This document shows, one piece after another, positions 38,933 through 51,886 of a stretch of DNA of 64,000 bases. The first letter of the stretch is position 1, and every line of letters starts with the position of its first letter. The DNA comes from Bolinopsis microptera. Its lineage: Eukaryota > Ctenophora > Tentaculata > Lobata > Bolinopsidae. The position numbers were made by a program, and so were the translations under genes. The stretch covers positions 8,905,411 through 8,969,410 of the forward strand of contig NC_087073.1 in assembly GCF_026151205.1 (NCBI RefSeq), written 5' to 3'. The notes below the pieces were generated by a model, which worked only from the letters and a program-made list of their open reading frames with translations, had not been told where the DNA came from and did no database searches.

Positions 38933-40001
38933 TATAATTTTGTAAATGGATAACGAAAATAAAAACCTCAAGATTTGCTCCTATTTGATGAATCGCTAAG
39001 ACCAAAGCACAAGTTATAATAATTACTGTAAGTGTAAGTGTGAAGTGCAACCAAGATGCAGCCAACTCCAGTCCTTGGTCCTCTGTTAACTTCGGCCAGA
39101 CTTGATTTACGAGTTGGTGACAGTAGAAGGTCGTCGTTCACAATTTACAACGGCCATCTAGCACATATTGGTAACACTATTACAGCAACGCTAAATGGCA
39201 AATGGCGACTGCGAGCAGCGCTGTTCGCCAGGCTTAAAGTTAAGCGATAGGTAACACTAACTTGACTGCTGACGGAGAAAACGGAAATAATATGCTTACA
39301 TTATCGAATTTTGTTAAGCAATCTGTCGTGGCCGGGCCCTCTTATCTGTTTGGCGTTAAGAACAAGGAAAACAAGTAATTTTAAATACGTTAATCTCAGC
39401 GGTGGTGCAGGTAATCTCGTGGCAGTGGGTCTCCGTCTACTCAGACTAGACCTAAAAGTGGTCGTTTTCGAACATGAGCTAAGTTTTAATTTCGTACCTC
39501 TTCACCATTTAGACGTAGCAAAAACGCTTTGCCCATTTTTCAATAGCGAGATTCCATTATAAATATATAACTATAAGATATAAATATTGGCCAGACCAAT
39601 GTAGACTAGATTACCAATTACGTCTCCCCGTGATCCCACATCCAGACCCCAATTTGAATTAACCACATATTAATATGAATTACGTTTACACTTACAAAGA
39701 GGTAAAGTTTTTGAGAAAGTCCACCGGTAGTCAACTTGTTGATTGTTTATCTCCACCCCTTTTATAGTGACCGTGAATTGATTGGTTCTGTGAGCTGTGC
39801 TGTAAGTGTAGTATAGGCATAGCTGTACTCAAAATGTGAACTCTCGTAATTTCCCTGCATTTGTACTGTTCATTTCCTGTCAGTATTTAATTCTATTAAA
39901 ATCAAATGATTGGATGCTTGATGAATACATGATTTGTTTTTGTACATGTGCAACTTTAAGCATGGGGGTTGATAACTTCACAAGCAACACATCCGGGTGT
40001 C
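38933..40001. other. Gene-free stretch between MITEs
   Basis: Two short plus frames (39056-39250 and 39311-39562) lack domain features and splice support. Nothing else is seen. Confidence 0.45.
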
Positions 40002-40212
40002 CACAATAATGTCTATTGTGATCGTGATTTTTCAAGAGCAGTAGTGACTATGAGACCATAATCATTCCCATTTTGATCCCTATCCAGTGTCCACTCCTCG
40101 ATGTTTCAGGACAAATTACGCAAATAGAGCATCTTTGGGATAATATTAATTGGCGGTGAAGAAAATCCCCTAGTGCTCTTGAGAAAAAACAATCACAATG
40201 GAAACTATTGTG
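40002..40212. mobile_element. 211-bp inverted-repeat element
   Basis: The left arm starts CACAATAATGTCTATTGTGA and runs to TTCAAGAGCAGTAG. The right arm, reverse-complemented, starts CACAATAGTTTCCATTGTGA and runs to CTCAAGAGCACTAG. This gives about 45 bp of inverted ends with a handful of mismatches. There is no coding sequence, and no clear target duplication was recognised. Confidence 0.75.
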
Positions 40213-40321
40213 AAGAGCCGGATATTGACTATTTGTGCCACCACGGATAAAAGGCCTTTTAAAGGCGACCTTTTAAAGGCGACCATGTAGTTAAACCCAG
40301 ATGTGTTGCCTGTGGATCATC

Positions 40322-40410
40322 AACCGTACTTACTGGGCGGCGCTCAGCCTGTCATTCCGCCATATCTTCAATCGTGTGATTATGAACACCAAAGTCTGAG
40401 ATCCCCAGGT
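40322..40410 (+). repeat. Dispersed repeat D, copy 3
   Basis: It begins TACTGGGCGGCGCTCAGCC, contains TGTCATTCCGCC, and ends ATCCCCAGGTAAC. It matches 58009-58078 on the same strand and the 37.4-37.7 kb copies on the other strand. Confidence 0.7.
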
Positions 40411-41063
40411 AACAACCGTACCAGTCATTGGTGTAAATTTAAAAGGGCCGAATTTCAACTATCGGGACCATCTATTATGTTGCTGGTGAAGTTAAATCTT
40501 GTGAGTTTCTCATTAGCTGCAAGCGTCAACATGAACAAGATATGGTTTAATCATTTAGCCAGAATGGATGACAGACCACCTCACCCAATTCCCACACAGT
40601 AATGAGTAAACAGGGCATCCAATCATATCAGCCCAAATCCCAAAACGACAACCTCGCCAAAGTCACATTACAACTGCACCAAAATACGGCAACATCACCC
40701 AAAATTTTCGGGTTAAAATGACGACATTTAGAATAATTCCTTTCATCAAATCACTGATTACATTAAACCGAAACACCGTTGCGTATGCATGTAGTACAGT
40801 ATAAGTAATCCTTGAATCGTTCCTACAAAGTCAGTAAGACGAAACAACATTTTAGAAAACGGAAATTTTGTCAATAATAATAAATAAGAATGAAGCACCC
40901 TATACATCAAACATTTTAATCATCTCAAAACAAACTTTTCAGAGATATCATCGGAAAATATAGCTATCGAATTCTAAGTCTATGTTCAACAACAGAGAGG
41001 CCCGTAAGTTACCAACCCAACGTTTAAGTACCAACTCAGGCCTCACATGATCTACATATCTTA
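40411..41063. other. Gene-free stretch, nothing recognised
   Basis: No exon, repeat or RNA gene was recognised here. Confidence 0.4.
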
Positions 41064-41070
41064 ACTTTAG

Positions 41071-41426
41071 GGGTGGGGGGGGGGGGGGGCGAGGTTAATC
41101 ATGAGTATTTTTTGAGAATTTTTGAATCTGAGAATTTGACCATTTTTGCCGGGAATACTCGAAAATGTCTCAAAAATTATTTTTGAATCTGAGAAATTTA
41201 GCATGGATTTCTCATTTTCTCAAAAATTGTCCACTCAAAAATAGTGATATACCAAATCATTCTTCATGATCATATCAGTGGTCCAATTGAGATGAGAACG
41301 ATTTTTTCACCTTTCCTGGAAACGTTTCTCAAAAATAATTAAAAATAATTTTTGAGAATGAGAATTTGGCCATTTTCGTTGAGACTCTTAAAAATACTCA
41401 TGATCCCCCCCCCCCCCCCCCCCCCC
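41071..41426. mobile_element. 356-bp foldback MITE with 7-bp target duplication
   Basis: The ends are a poly-G tract followed by AATCATGAGTATTTTT and, inverted on the right, AAAAATACTCATGATC followed by poly-C. Inner arms (TTTTTGAGAA, GAGAATTTGACCATTTT) are also mirrored. ACTTTAG flanks both sides (41064-41070 and 41427-41433). A seven- to eight-base duplication would fit a hAT-type transposase. The element is nonautonomous. Confidence 0.85.
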
Positions 41427-41433
41427 ACTTTAG

Positions 41434-42553
41434 CAAGATAATTAGACATAATTTAAAATAGTGGGCAACATTGAAGTGGGAGGGGGCCGGGGCGGGCAAT
41501 TCGCACTATTGGGTCAGGCTGTTAGTATAACTGGCAGAACCGGCAGACTTTTGGGTTTGTAACTTTTGGGCTGACATTGCTCCGAATCTGATGTTTAAAG
41601 TTTAGCAAGATTAGATATGGGTAGCGGACAAGAGGCTGAACTTGAATAAAACCATTAAAACGACCAAACATCAAACACAGGATAAAACCCGAAACAGTAT
41701 CAACGTGAAGAACCTGTCCCACATACTTTACTACGAATAAACCACTAATAGTAATATACAATATACAGCGTAAAATACATACTAAGCTGTAAAATATGTG
41801 AACCACTGCAGCCGAGTGCAGCGAAATCGCACAAAAGTTTCCGATTGGCTTTGAATAAAATAAAAATATAATTATATGATAATCACATCCAATTTAAATC
41901 CAAAATAATTTCTTAAAGTGAAATTTAGCAAAATACATGATATACCAATATGTTGACTGTTGAGTATTCTGTGAGTTGTGCATCGCAAACATTACCCTGG
42001 AAGCCGTCACCAGGGTCTAGAATAAACGGAAACATAGCTTATGAGTTTCATAGATACAGTTAAAACATTTCACAACACTTTATATTAGGTAATCAAATTA
42101 GATTTAAAATACAGTTTTAAGTTTTCTAGGGTACTCAAAAAGTATTAGAAACTATCATCACATTCTTCAATCAGTATGAATATGGCTTTTTTCATGTTAG
42201 GTCGGCCTTCAACAAACATTACGTTCATGTTTCCTTGTTAGGAATAACTTAAAATCCATGATCTTGTAAATCATAGGAATGTATAGCACATAAAATTAAA
42301 GCTAAGGTTAAAATAGCTCGAATCAAAAGGGATTGGTTTACAGCATGCATAGAATAAATGCATCCTCACATCCGATTATTCGTAGATGATTGCTAAAATC
42401 ACAATAAACTTAATAGGTGAAAATAAAGATTTTCATTTTCCAGAGTTTATCTATTGCGGCAGGTTGAGAATGACCGCAAAACTCTTTGTAATTCCTTATT
42501 TCTTGAGTTCTTAACTTCTTTGATAAATGATCTATGGTGGCGTGCAGTGTGCA
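41434..42553. other. Gene-free stretch downstream of the ZC3H18-like gene
   Basis: It contains the 3' untranslated region of the minus-strand gene that ends at 42554. I could not identify a canonical polyadenylation hexamer with confidence. Confidence 0.4.
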
Positions 42554-45500
42554 TTAGCTGTGCCTCCTTTTTTCATCCTTTTTCTTCTTTTCTAGTTGCT
42601 TCTCAACCTAAATGGGAATAAGTTTAAAAACTCTAACAAGCTTATAGGCTGCAATCTGCATAGGGTATATAAGACGATTTAGGTTTTTTATTTCAATTTT
42701 ACCATCAGTCACCTTTTGAAGCTGACGAATAAGAACTTCTTTAGTTTTCTTCTTATCTTTGTAACTGAAGTCTGGTGAGGACACAGGGGAGGTTGGAGAG
42801 TCAGCTAGTTTTCCAGCGTAATTCCCAGGACTGATAGAACCAGCACTGCTGCTGAAATATCTTCATATAAACTGGGAAAATAACAGTCACTTGTACAGCC
42901 AAACAGCTTTTTAGGACTGCATACTTTTTTTTTGAACAGCCAAATGGTTACCATGCATCCCGCAACCGGTGCACAAACAATTATAAAATGGCGCCTTAAC
43001 TTCGATACTTACGAAATTTTCAATATTTGACCTAGAGGTATGTACATTGTACATGACCTCTATTATCCACGTATTATATCCCGTCTATTCTAAACATCGC
43101 ACTAGTGTGTTTTGTAAGTTGTAAATAGTTCGGATGCTATTTTTGTTCGCTTGAAATGATTTGTAATTGTCTGACCATAACCGTTTCGATCGCTATAGTT
43201 GTGACGTAAACTTAGGAACAAGGTTTCGAGTTTAGCCCACACTCGAATCTTTTCAGAAAATATACGGTATGTATGAACCACATTGTATACAATTACAACT
43301 TTAATAATTATCCTAATTATAACAACATGCAATATGAATATCAATCGAGTGATTAGTGACAGTAACCTGGATGAAGAAGAATCATCGGACGCTGAATCAC
43401 TGTCTGACTCATGTTTCGACTTTGAGGCAGCATCTGACAGTCGTTTCGCCCTTTTTCTGGTCAGCAATTCAAATTCTGATGGTGACAGCTTCTCTTTAAG
43501 TCTCTTAAGCTTGGCTGCATCTTTCTTGGCTTTTCTTCGTCTATTTGCTAAATCAATATGTCTTTTCAGTTCTTGTAGTCTCTTGTGTTGGGGGGAGTCA
43601 GAATCATTGCTGGAGCTATCTGAGCTGCTAGATGACCGCGAATGTTGTCGCTTTCTATCTTTAGGACTGTTAGGCCGCATCCACGGGTCATGCCAAGCGG
43701 CATCTCCGCCAGGATGTGGTGCTTTTGGTTTCTTCATATCCTCATGCGAGGGCGGCTTGCGCTCGTATGCACCACGGTATCTCTCTGGTGTAAGTCGAGG
43801 AGGGTAGGGCTGGTGGGCGTGCTGCCCGTGCTGTCCGTTAGAGCTAGCACCACCATCACTAAGAGGAGATAATCTGCGGGTTGACTTCCCTTTCGGTGGA
43901 TTACTAGGAGAGCGGGACTTGACACTGTTTTCCTTCATAACGATCTTGCTTTGCAACTGAGGAGAGAAAACTTAAAATAGGCATTATCGTAAAATCAAAG
44001 TAATACCACAAGGAACATTTCCAGGTAAATTTTACGAACTCACAAACCACGCCATTTCATGAATTAACATGTAAAAGAGCAGAACTCCTTACCTTTCCAG
44101 GATGGCTGTCGTCACTTTCTTCGTCAGACTTTTCATTTCGTCTAACTTCCTCTCGAATTTTCTTGCTAACCTTAAGGCCACGCTCCCATGCACTCTCCTT
44201 TGATCCGGCTCTTGGTGCCATGTGAGGCGGCATGCCTGGTATCACTGAAGAAGAAGAACTAATATAAGATGATTTCTCGACGTATGTTGATTGTTGAGTC
44301 AAAAACATTCTTCACGGCTAACCTAACCAGAAACAAAAAAGTTTGTACAATCGATGAACATGTAAATTATTGTTAATATCACACTTACTGCCAGGCATCA
44401 TGCCAGGGAAGGGACCTGGCATTCCAGGAGGGGGACCATGAGCTCCACCAGCAGGTGGAGGCGCTGGGAATTTATCTCTGTTTTCAGGAGTACGGGACCT
44501 CCTGTCACCAGGGTGTGGTGGCTTTTCGCGAGAAGATTTTGGTCTGTCTTTACTCATTCCATAGTAACTCTCCCATGCTTTATGATACATATCGAAACTC
44601 TCCTTCATTTTCACATCGTCATATTTCCCGTCTTTCCCTCTCTCGTGTCTCCCTGGCTGTTGAGATTTTAAAATGAGTCAAACTATCGGAATATATTGAG
44701 AGTAATCATAGCATAGGTTTAATAAAAAGGATGTTGGTACTCTTTTTATCACACCCCTACATCAAATACACAGAAATAAATAATGAAAATTGAAAATGTT
44801 GTAAAATAATAATAATTATTAATTTACCAAAGGACCCATAGGACCTGGCGGAGGAGGCCAAGCAGCACCAGGAACAGGGGGAATCAGAGGTGGAATTGGC
44901 GGCGGAATTCCAGCATTAGCTCCAAAGGAGAGAGGCGGAAAATCTGGAACTGAGGTTTTCAGATGAGTGAAACATCAAAATTAATTTAATTAGATTATTA
45001 ACATATTATGGAGAAAAAAATCTTGGAAAAAGAGTAAACCCTTCCTATCGCTTAGTTACCTTTTCCTTTGGACGATGACGAGATAACAGGCATGGGAGGG
45101 AGGGATATCAAGGAGGGCATATCACCGGGTCTCATGCTCCTTCCTTCTCTTCTGTATTTGTCTAGGCTTCTGTTATCTCGAGGAGGGAACCTGGCCCTTT
45201 GATTGGATCTTTCTTCGTGACTCGAACCGTTATTCCTTGAGGGGGAAATCAATAAGAATAATTTATTATCTATTAACTTTGATGATCACAAGTCGATGAA
45301 GTACTCAAACCAGGGCTTGTGAGTCAAACACATGATCAGTCAAAGTCCATAAACACACCCCCTATCTTTTCATACCTGTTAGAATCTTCCATTTCAGGAC
45401 CTCTATCCGGACCTCTTTCAGGACCTCTATCCGGACCTCTTTCAGGACCTCTATCCGGGCCTCTTTCAGGACCTCTATCCGGGCCTCTTTCAGGACCTCT

Positions 45501-48500
45501 ATCTGGGCCTCTTTCAGGACCTCTATCACCTCCTCTTTCTCTAAAGTTCCTGTCACGGTAACTAGGTTCCCGGAAAGGCGAGGATTGCTTGCTGGCAATC
45601 CGTTCCAATTTGCGTTGCACTGGATCCAGTTGAGGAACAGGTGGACCAGGATTCTTTTTCACTGAAATTGAACGAAATTGTAGTAATTGAAGTACCTTTT
45701 GAACATGCATTGCATTCAAGATGTTCAACGCGCCAATCGAAAACTAATCATAACACCCTGTACTGCTACATGAGGGAAATAATCTTTAACTTGAGCACAG
45801 GATGATCGTCAAACCATCTAAAATATTCTAACCTAGAGGAATGACATTGTCACGAGGAGAATGTCTCGACCTTCCGTCCCTTCTACTTCGGCCTTCTGAA
45901 AAAGAAACCACCTGGTTTAACATCTAGCCAACATACAACACGAACGTGCGTGCGCAAATGATAGCCACAAACGACTTTCTACACAGACATCTCAATTTTC
46001 GAGGAGAAACTGTCAGCATTAGTGTGCGCGTCGGTTATGTCAATGTTTTTAATTACAAGCTATCAGAACAATTTAAAAAATCTAAAATCCGGAGCTGCAC
46101 ATTCTTAATTTCTGTCAACAGTCAGGTGCAAGTTAATATTTATCTTTAAACCGTGTTTACCTGTGTGACGGTGTTCCTTTCGTTTTGGATCACCCTGGCC
46201 CTGAACATATGAAAAAGGTTAGGCCAAATAAAATATATATTTAGAATAATTTTGCCCTATGCACATTAATTGAACTAAAAACATAATAGCAGGTTGCCAG
46301 TAAAACACATACATCTCCCAGTTCGCCATCTTCAGGCTCGCTATCACATTCGCCTTCCTCTGAATGATCGCCATCTTCAGAGAGTTTGGCGGGCGGAGGA
46401 GGGGGAGGAAGTTCTCCGTCAGACGTAATCGCTCCTTCATCACCATCTTCCCTCTTGATAACGTCTGTTACTACTACGTTCTCTGTGAACATTTTATAGT
46501 CAGGATTGTCTAACAAACACGTGTGAGGGTATAAACATGACATAATGTACAAACTATGTATAGATTTTAGTACAATTTTGGCATCACTAGGATAAGTATT
46601 AAGTATAGAGCTCTTATTTGAAAATTTGTCCAGATTTATTTTACAGAATTATTAAACAGTGTTTTAGTTTTCCGATTAACCTTTGTTTGGCTTAACATCA
46701 AAGTTTTGAAAAAAATTAGTTTTACAAAAAACTCTCCCTAGAACTCTCCCTAGAAAATAATATGGGAAATACAAATAACGAAACGGAAATTAGTAATGGG
46801 AGAAAAATAAGACTGTACTTGACGTGGTACTTACACTTTAAATTTGTGTCTTCCTTTTTCCTCCCCATACAACCATATGTTATCTACGACAATCAAAACT
46901 TAAGATGAGACTTCAAATATCCAAGGTCCAAAGACAAATTGTTAAAGTTCGAATACTAGGAGGATTCGACGTTATAAACTCGTAAAATTAGTAAATCTTA
47001 TCGTGGAATATTCCAATAGTTAGACTTGTTCAGATCTTAACTACTATAAAATCAAGATGTATTCAAGGCCAGAGGGTTGATTGCAAAGTTTAATGCATTT
47101 AATGACTTGGCATCGAGCCTTAGGAATCTGGATAAACATCAAAGATTTCTTGACCGCCGGCCAAATTTTTTGTTTGTATACTGAGAAAGATGTAAGACTC
47201 GTTTTCACTACCAAAATATCCAGAAATCTTTGACATTTAAGGGCGTAATACAATTTAATGCAGAGTTTAAAAAGGTCTATTCTAAGTTAGACTTGCATAA
47301 TATAGTCTACGAACTAAATTACTGTAAAACATCTTCTTCTGGAGCAACTAAACCACGTACTTTTTATTTTGCGGCAACACTTTATTCCTTACATTCCCTA
47401 TGCATGATATAGTCGAGTATGAATTGGTATCAAATGCAACATTTTCAGAAATAAGTTGATGCAAGTACCATTTTTGAATCGATACAAGAATTCCGCGGCA
47501 AATTTTATGAAGCTTGGTATAAAAAAATATAAGTAACGATGTTTTACAGTGTTCCACAAAATGAACATAGCTTACTGAATTATGGACCTTGGATTTCACA
47601 ACGTCAACAAGCCGAGGTTAAAACTAACTTCTACACGGCTAAGAAATTATCAACAAGGACCAACCATGATTATTTCCCTAGTGGGTCTTAGACGATCGTA
47701 AAACTATCGTCAAAAACTATTCTCGTACGGATTAAGGGATAAAGGAAATCTTAGTTTTGCTAATCTATTTAGCACAAAAGGGGGTTAGGTTCAAGAGTCT
47801 TCTACTACTATACTTTAAAAAGTACTGTTTAAGCCTTGAAGTGTTCCAAAATATAAAATCTTTGTCTCGGTCGATCGTTGACACAGATAATTTAGTCGTC
47901 AAATTTTGTTCTAGAGAACATAATTCGGCTCGATACTAATTCTACTCCATGACATTTGTCACACTGATTTTCGAATAATTTTTGTGAAGAGCTATTTTTA
48001 ATCTTGGTGGTGCAGAAACAACAAATTTCATGGAGTAAATAAGTTTTGCAAAACTAGGGCAATCTTCAATACAAGCGCAAGCAACACGGCAACATTTATA
48101 TTACACGTATCAGCGAAATTCGTTGAATAGAAATGAGCAACGATTATACAATTATACAATTGCTGTATTGAGCGCACAGTAATTGTACTTGAATTTTAAA
48201 AATTATCAGCCAGGAGTATTCATTATCAGGTTTGATGAGTAGATATGATTTCTGAGCACAGTTTTCGATTGCAAGAAGATTTGGCAATATAAGCTGTATA
48301 GAAGGTTAACTGCTGACAATGTTACGAATATGTAATAAAATTCATCGATATCACAAACGTGCAATAAGTTTAATACTGCGAGCAAAATGTAATAAGAACG
48401 AAGCAAAGATCTATCAACAAAATTGTTTAATGGGCTGCTGAAGCCGTGCGTCTTTTGAGCCTCATTTGATAACTGTTTCGAAATTAATTCTTTTTCAGAA

Positions 48501-51202
48501 TAGACTTTAGAATATAGAAATAGAGTTGTATATTTGCTTTAAAACTGAAGTCTATTAGTCTAATATATCATCAATATCGCAACGACATCAAGAATTTTAA
48601 CAAATACCAATAAATAATCGAAATAACCAATAACTTCGAGTATGCAGATTGCGGAAGTCAACAAACGACATTTCAACATATATTCAGATTACGCTCGATA
48701 GTCGACATGGTTTGGGTCCGGGAAAAAATTCCACCCGGTAGACTACTTTAATAATGCTAGAGATTATTGACGAAACTTGAAAAACTATAGTCCTTCTTTG
48801 CACGCAAAATTTACTAAATCGGTCAATCGAAACCTTTCATAAATCACACTAATTCTATCAGCTGAATAACGAATGTAATGATAGTCAGAACGAAATTGTT
48901 TCGAAGGATGTCAAAACCAGCGTTTTATAACTATCAACACCATAAAGAATTGCATATTTGATAAATTCTGTAACTAGAATTTCAAGTCGGTATTAACTGT
49001 CAAGAAAACAAACTAACGAATAAGTTATTAACAAAGAATGTGCAATGAAAAACAAAGAACAAAACGACGGAATTGTCACTGATCTTGACACCTTTATATC
49101 AGTGCAAAAACAGTGCGTATGTTAACCAGAAAAGGAGACCACGTCGCGTATATGGATATTGCAAAAATATTATTACATCGAATATCTAATTTGGGACCAA
49201 CTTATCGACTAGACTACAAGTGGGGTATAGGTATTAAAGCATACTTTTTGACACGTGACTTCAATTTACAATAAATGTAAATATTAAATATGCATCGCCC
49301 CCTCACCATGACAGAATTTAAGTTATTCCCAGCTTAATTTTAATCTGCGCTCAAAGTTTCACTATAAGCCGAACTATAAAGCAAAACATTTATATTTATA
49401 GCCCGGATCTTTGAACTCTCAGTTTCCAGTAATCACGATATTGGCACATTCTAGAGATTAAAAACTATTTAGCCCAGACGCAGACAAAGTGTTTGCAAAT
49501 AAGATTTTAAAGAGGCACTTTTATAACAGAGTCTCTTGGCTTACTTTACACGGGACAGGAGAATGTATCTATGAGCCGGGGATTTTCTTAACATGGAATA
49601 AGTTTTGTCCAACTTTATTTATGAGTGTTTCTAGCCAGTGTGAGGAGGCGTATGAAGGCAGGCCCGGCGCGGGCATTACAGGAAATCATAGTTAATACTG
49701 CTTGTGATGCATTATCAAACGGTGTATTTATAATTTATTAATCATTAATTTAGATTTTCTAAGTCAACTGTTCAGTTAACAATTCCTAGCCAAAATTGTA
49801 AATTGCCTCTCGTGAATTGACGGCACCGGGAGAGGAATTTCTCCTGGTCGTTTACTGTGGAGAACTTTGAAGAACATGATTCAGGAGTGGCTTCGGATAA
49901 TAAAATAAAAATAAGAGGTTTTTAAATTCAAACTGATTGCCAATGGCTCGAAACAAGTTACTATGTTCTGGTTTTTATCGGACAAGGCAACTGTATCTAT
50001 GGCCACTTGCACTGGGAAGTTGCCATGATTGTATTTCCATCCATGGGAGTATTCTAAAATTCTTTTCGAGTAAACGATTCTAAACAGGATTTCATCCAGA
50101 ATTGCACACCAAAAAGTCGCTGGTAAACGTAACTTTAGTTAGGCTCATTAAGTCTTCAAACAAAGCCTATAAATAGCTTTAATTTTAAAAACATATTACA
50201 CGAATGGGGAACTAACGATGTCCCCCATTGACAACCATTGTCATGACTACCAACAATATGACATGGAACACTAGCATCGATTATTATAGGTATGGTACAA
50301 CATTGATAACAATTTATAATATGCCTTCTTTTTTAATTTAGATGTCCCGCCACAGCTTTTGTTTTTAAACCTACTGTGTAAACATCCGACACGATTGGGC
50401 ACAGTAAGTTTAAAGCTGGGGAGCACAGACCATAAACAATGCAATATATTTGCTCCGTTACATCGAAATTATATTACAATTTGTATGGCAAAATCAGAGT
50501 AGCTATATCTAAAACGAGCAAAACATGTAAGCGGCACATGTAAAGAATTTGCAGTTCTTACAATGTGTGATCCACTATATGGACCGTTTACAAAATGTTA
50601 AAATTGATGATCTTTTAAGTCGAACAGACATGAAGATGGCAAAAAAACACATCCAGTCGCAACCGTTAAATAGTTTTCTGTTTCAGAAAAGATCATCAAT
50701 TCTCGATAGAGAGGGAAATTAATTTCAGCAGCTAATTAAAAATATGTAGCCCACACCTTGATAGAAAAAGTTCTCAGTTTCAGAAATCGAAAGATAACTC
50801 ATAAGAAATACTGAGAACTAACATTTAAAATGTAGAGTAAGGTGTAGACTACATCAAGCACCATGTATAGTATATTAGGCTAAGTTACTCACCTTGCTCA
50901 TTCATAAGGCTGGACTCATTGGAATCTTTCATGTGCTTATCAGATTGAGGACTAGTACTAGAGTTATGAGAGTTTATTTTGGAACGGGAAGGAGGCGCAA
51001 AATTAATAGACATAGTGTCGTGTGCGGCTGACAAATGAGGTGTTGTAGAAAATGGGAGTGGAAATGGTGGCGTGATTTTTGGGGGAGCAAGTCGTGCAGG
51101 TCGTCTCGCTAAACGATCGAGCGGATTCACAATGTCGGGTGGAGGCGGCCCTATTCCAAATGTTTTGGAGGGCTCCGAATACGGCAAATTTGGTTGATCC
51201 AT
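42554..51202 (-). CDS. ZC3H18-like nuclear mRNA-processing protein without CCCH finger
   Basis: Twelve exons join in exact phase to 796 aa: 50893-51202, 46313-46509, 46161-46200, 45833-45895, 45376-45661, 45060-45235, 44828-44943, 44389-44656, 44093-44244, 43367-43956, 42713-42851 and 42554-42607. The order of features is: Pro-rich start; acidic EDGEL stretch (residues 104-169); basic Arg-rich part with an 8-residue DRGPERGP repeat (about 250-295); Pro/Gly/Met-rich linker (about 360-495); ESAWERGLK (about 502-510); AWHDPWMRPNSPK (about 623-635); Ser/Asp-rich and Lys-rich coiled-coil tail ending in a VLIRQLQKVEKQLEKKKK helix. Human ZC3H18 has ESAWERGL, a WKDPWRRSKSPK motif and a C-terminal LLKQLKAVEDAI helix in the same order, and links the cap-binding/ARS2 complex to RNA decay. 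The expected CCCH finger between the acidic part and ESAWERGL is missing; the protein has almost no cysteine. Gene structure is secure, orthology is inference. Confidence 0.72.
45398..45530 (-). repeat. Coding minisatellite (24-bp units) in exon 5
   Basis: Between five and six copies of a 24-bp unit encode DRGPERGP in the ZC3H18-like protein. Units differ only at scattered sites and the array stays in frame. Such arrays usually vary in length between individuals without breaking the frame. Confidence 0.9.
46510..50892 (-). other. Long first intron of the ZC3H18-like gene
   Basis: A 4.4-kb GT-AG intron between coding exons 1 and 2. Apart from AT-rich sequence and short chance frames I see no nested gene. 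A short cryptic exon-like frame at about 46845-46891 is discussed under rejected items. Confidence 0.55.
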
Positions 51203-51886
51203 TATGAGGTGACAAACAAAAGCAACAAACAAGTTTTAACTAACTATCTAAATCTAAATGACAATTCACAGTTCAATATTTAGTGAACGGTGATCGAAAC
51301 TCCGTCCACTGGTGCCCTGAAAAATTATGTAACGTCAGCTATGATATTCACTGCACAAATGTAAATAATTCATCAAATATAATTAAATGTCATTTCAAGA
51401 TCATTTCAAGCATTAAAATTTAGTTTTTAAAAGCAAGTACCTTATTTTGAAACTCAGCTGACAATCAGAATCGGAACGAAGTTAACATTGCTAGGGTTTT
51501 GATGTTAGCTAAACTCTGTCTTTTAATTGCATACCAAAAATTACGTTTTTTCATCAATTTCAATAAATTGCCTTGATAGTATTCAGCAGTGCATGACAAT
51601 GTTAATTTGTGACATAAACAGATCAATATTATCAATAATTTCAGTACATATTTAGAAACCATTAAACTATGTTGTAGAATAGTGTAACAACCGATTTTTA
51701 TGATTGCAAAATAACAAAATTAAAAAACTGTTGATAAAAACGGAATGCAAAGTCGTTAGAATATTCTCCTAGGTAGAAATTTATCTATAAAGATAATTTT
51801 GCATTCTTTCTTTGAAACATTATATTTCAAATTTAAAAATTTATGTAGAAACATTTTAAGTAACACAAATACATATGAAAAAACAA
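51203..51886. other. Spacer between two minus-strand genes
   Basis: 684 bases hold the promoter of the ZC3H18-like gene and the 3' end of the upstream gene. The DNA is AT-rich, with no canonical AATAAA seen on the minus strand close to the stop. Confidence 0.4.

Noticed and set aside
43283-43807. 174-codon plus-strand frame
   Set aside because: Antisense shadow of exon 10 of the ZC3H18-like gene, whose phases and motifs fix the minus strand as coding.
46845-46891. Cryptic minus-strand exon encoding NIWLYGEEKGRHKFK
   Set aside because: It joins in phase to exon 1, but its donors leave the wrong phase for exon 2 and it is otherwise closed by a stop. Exon 1 joins exon 2 directly in frame.
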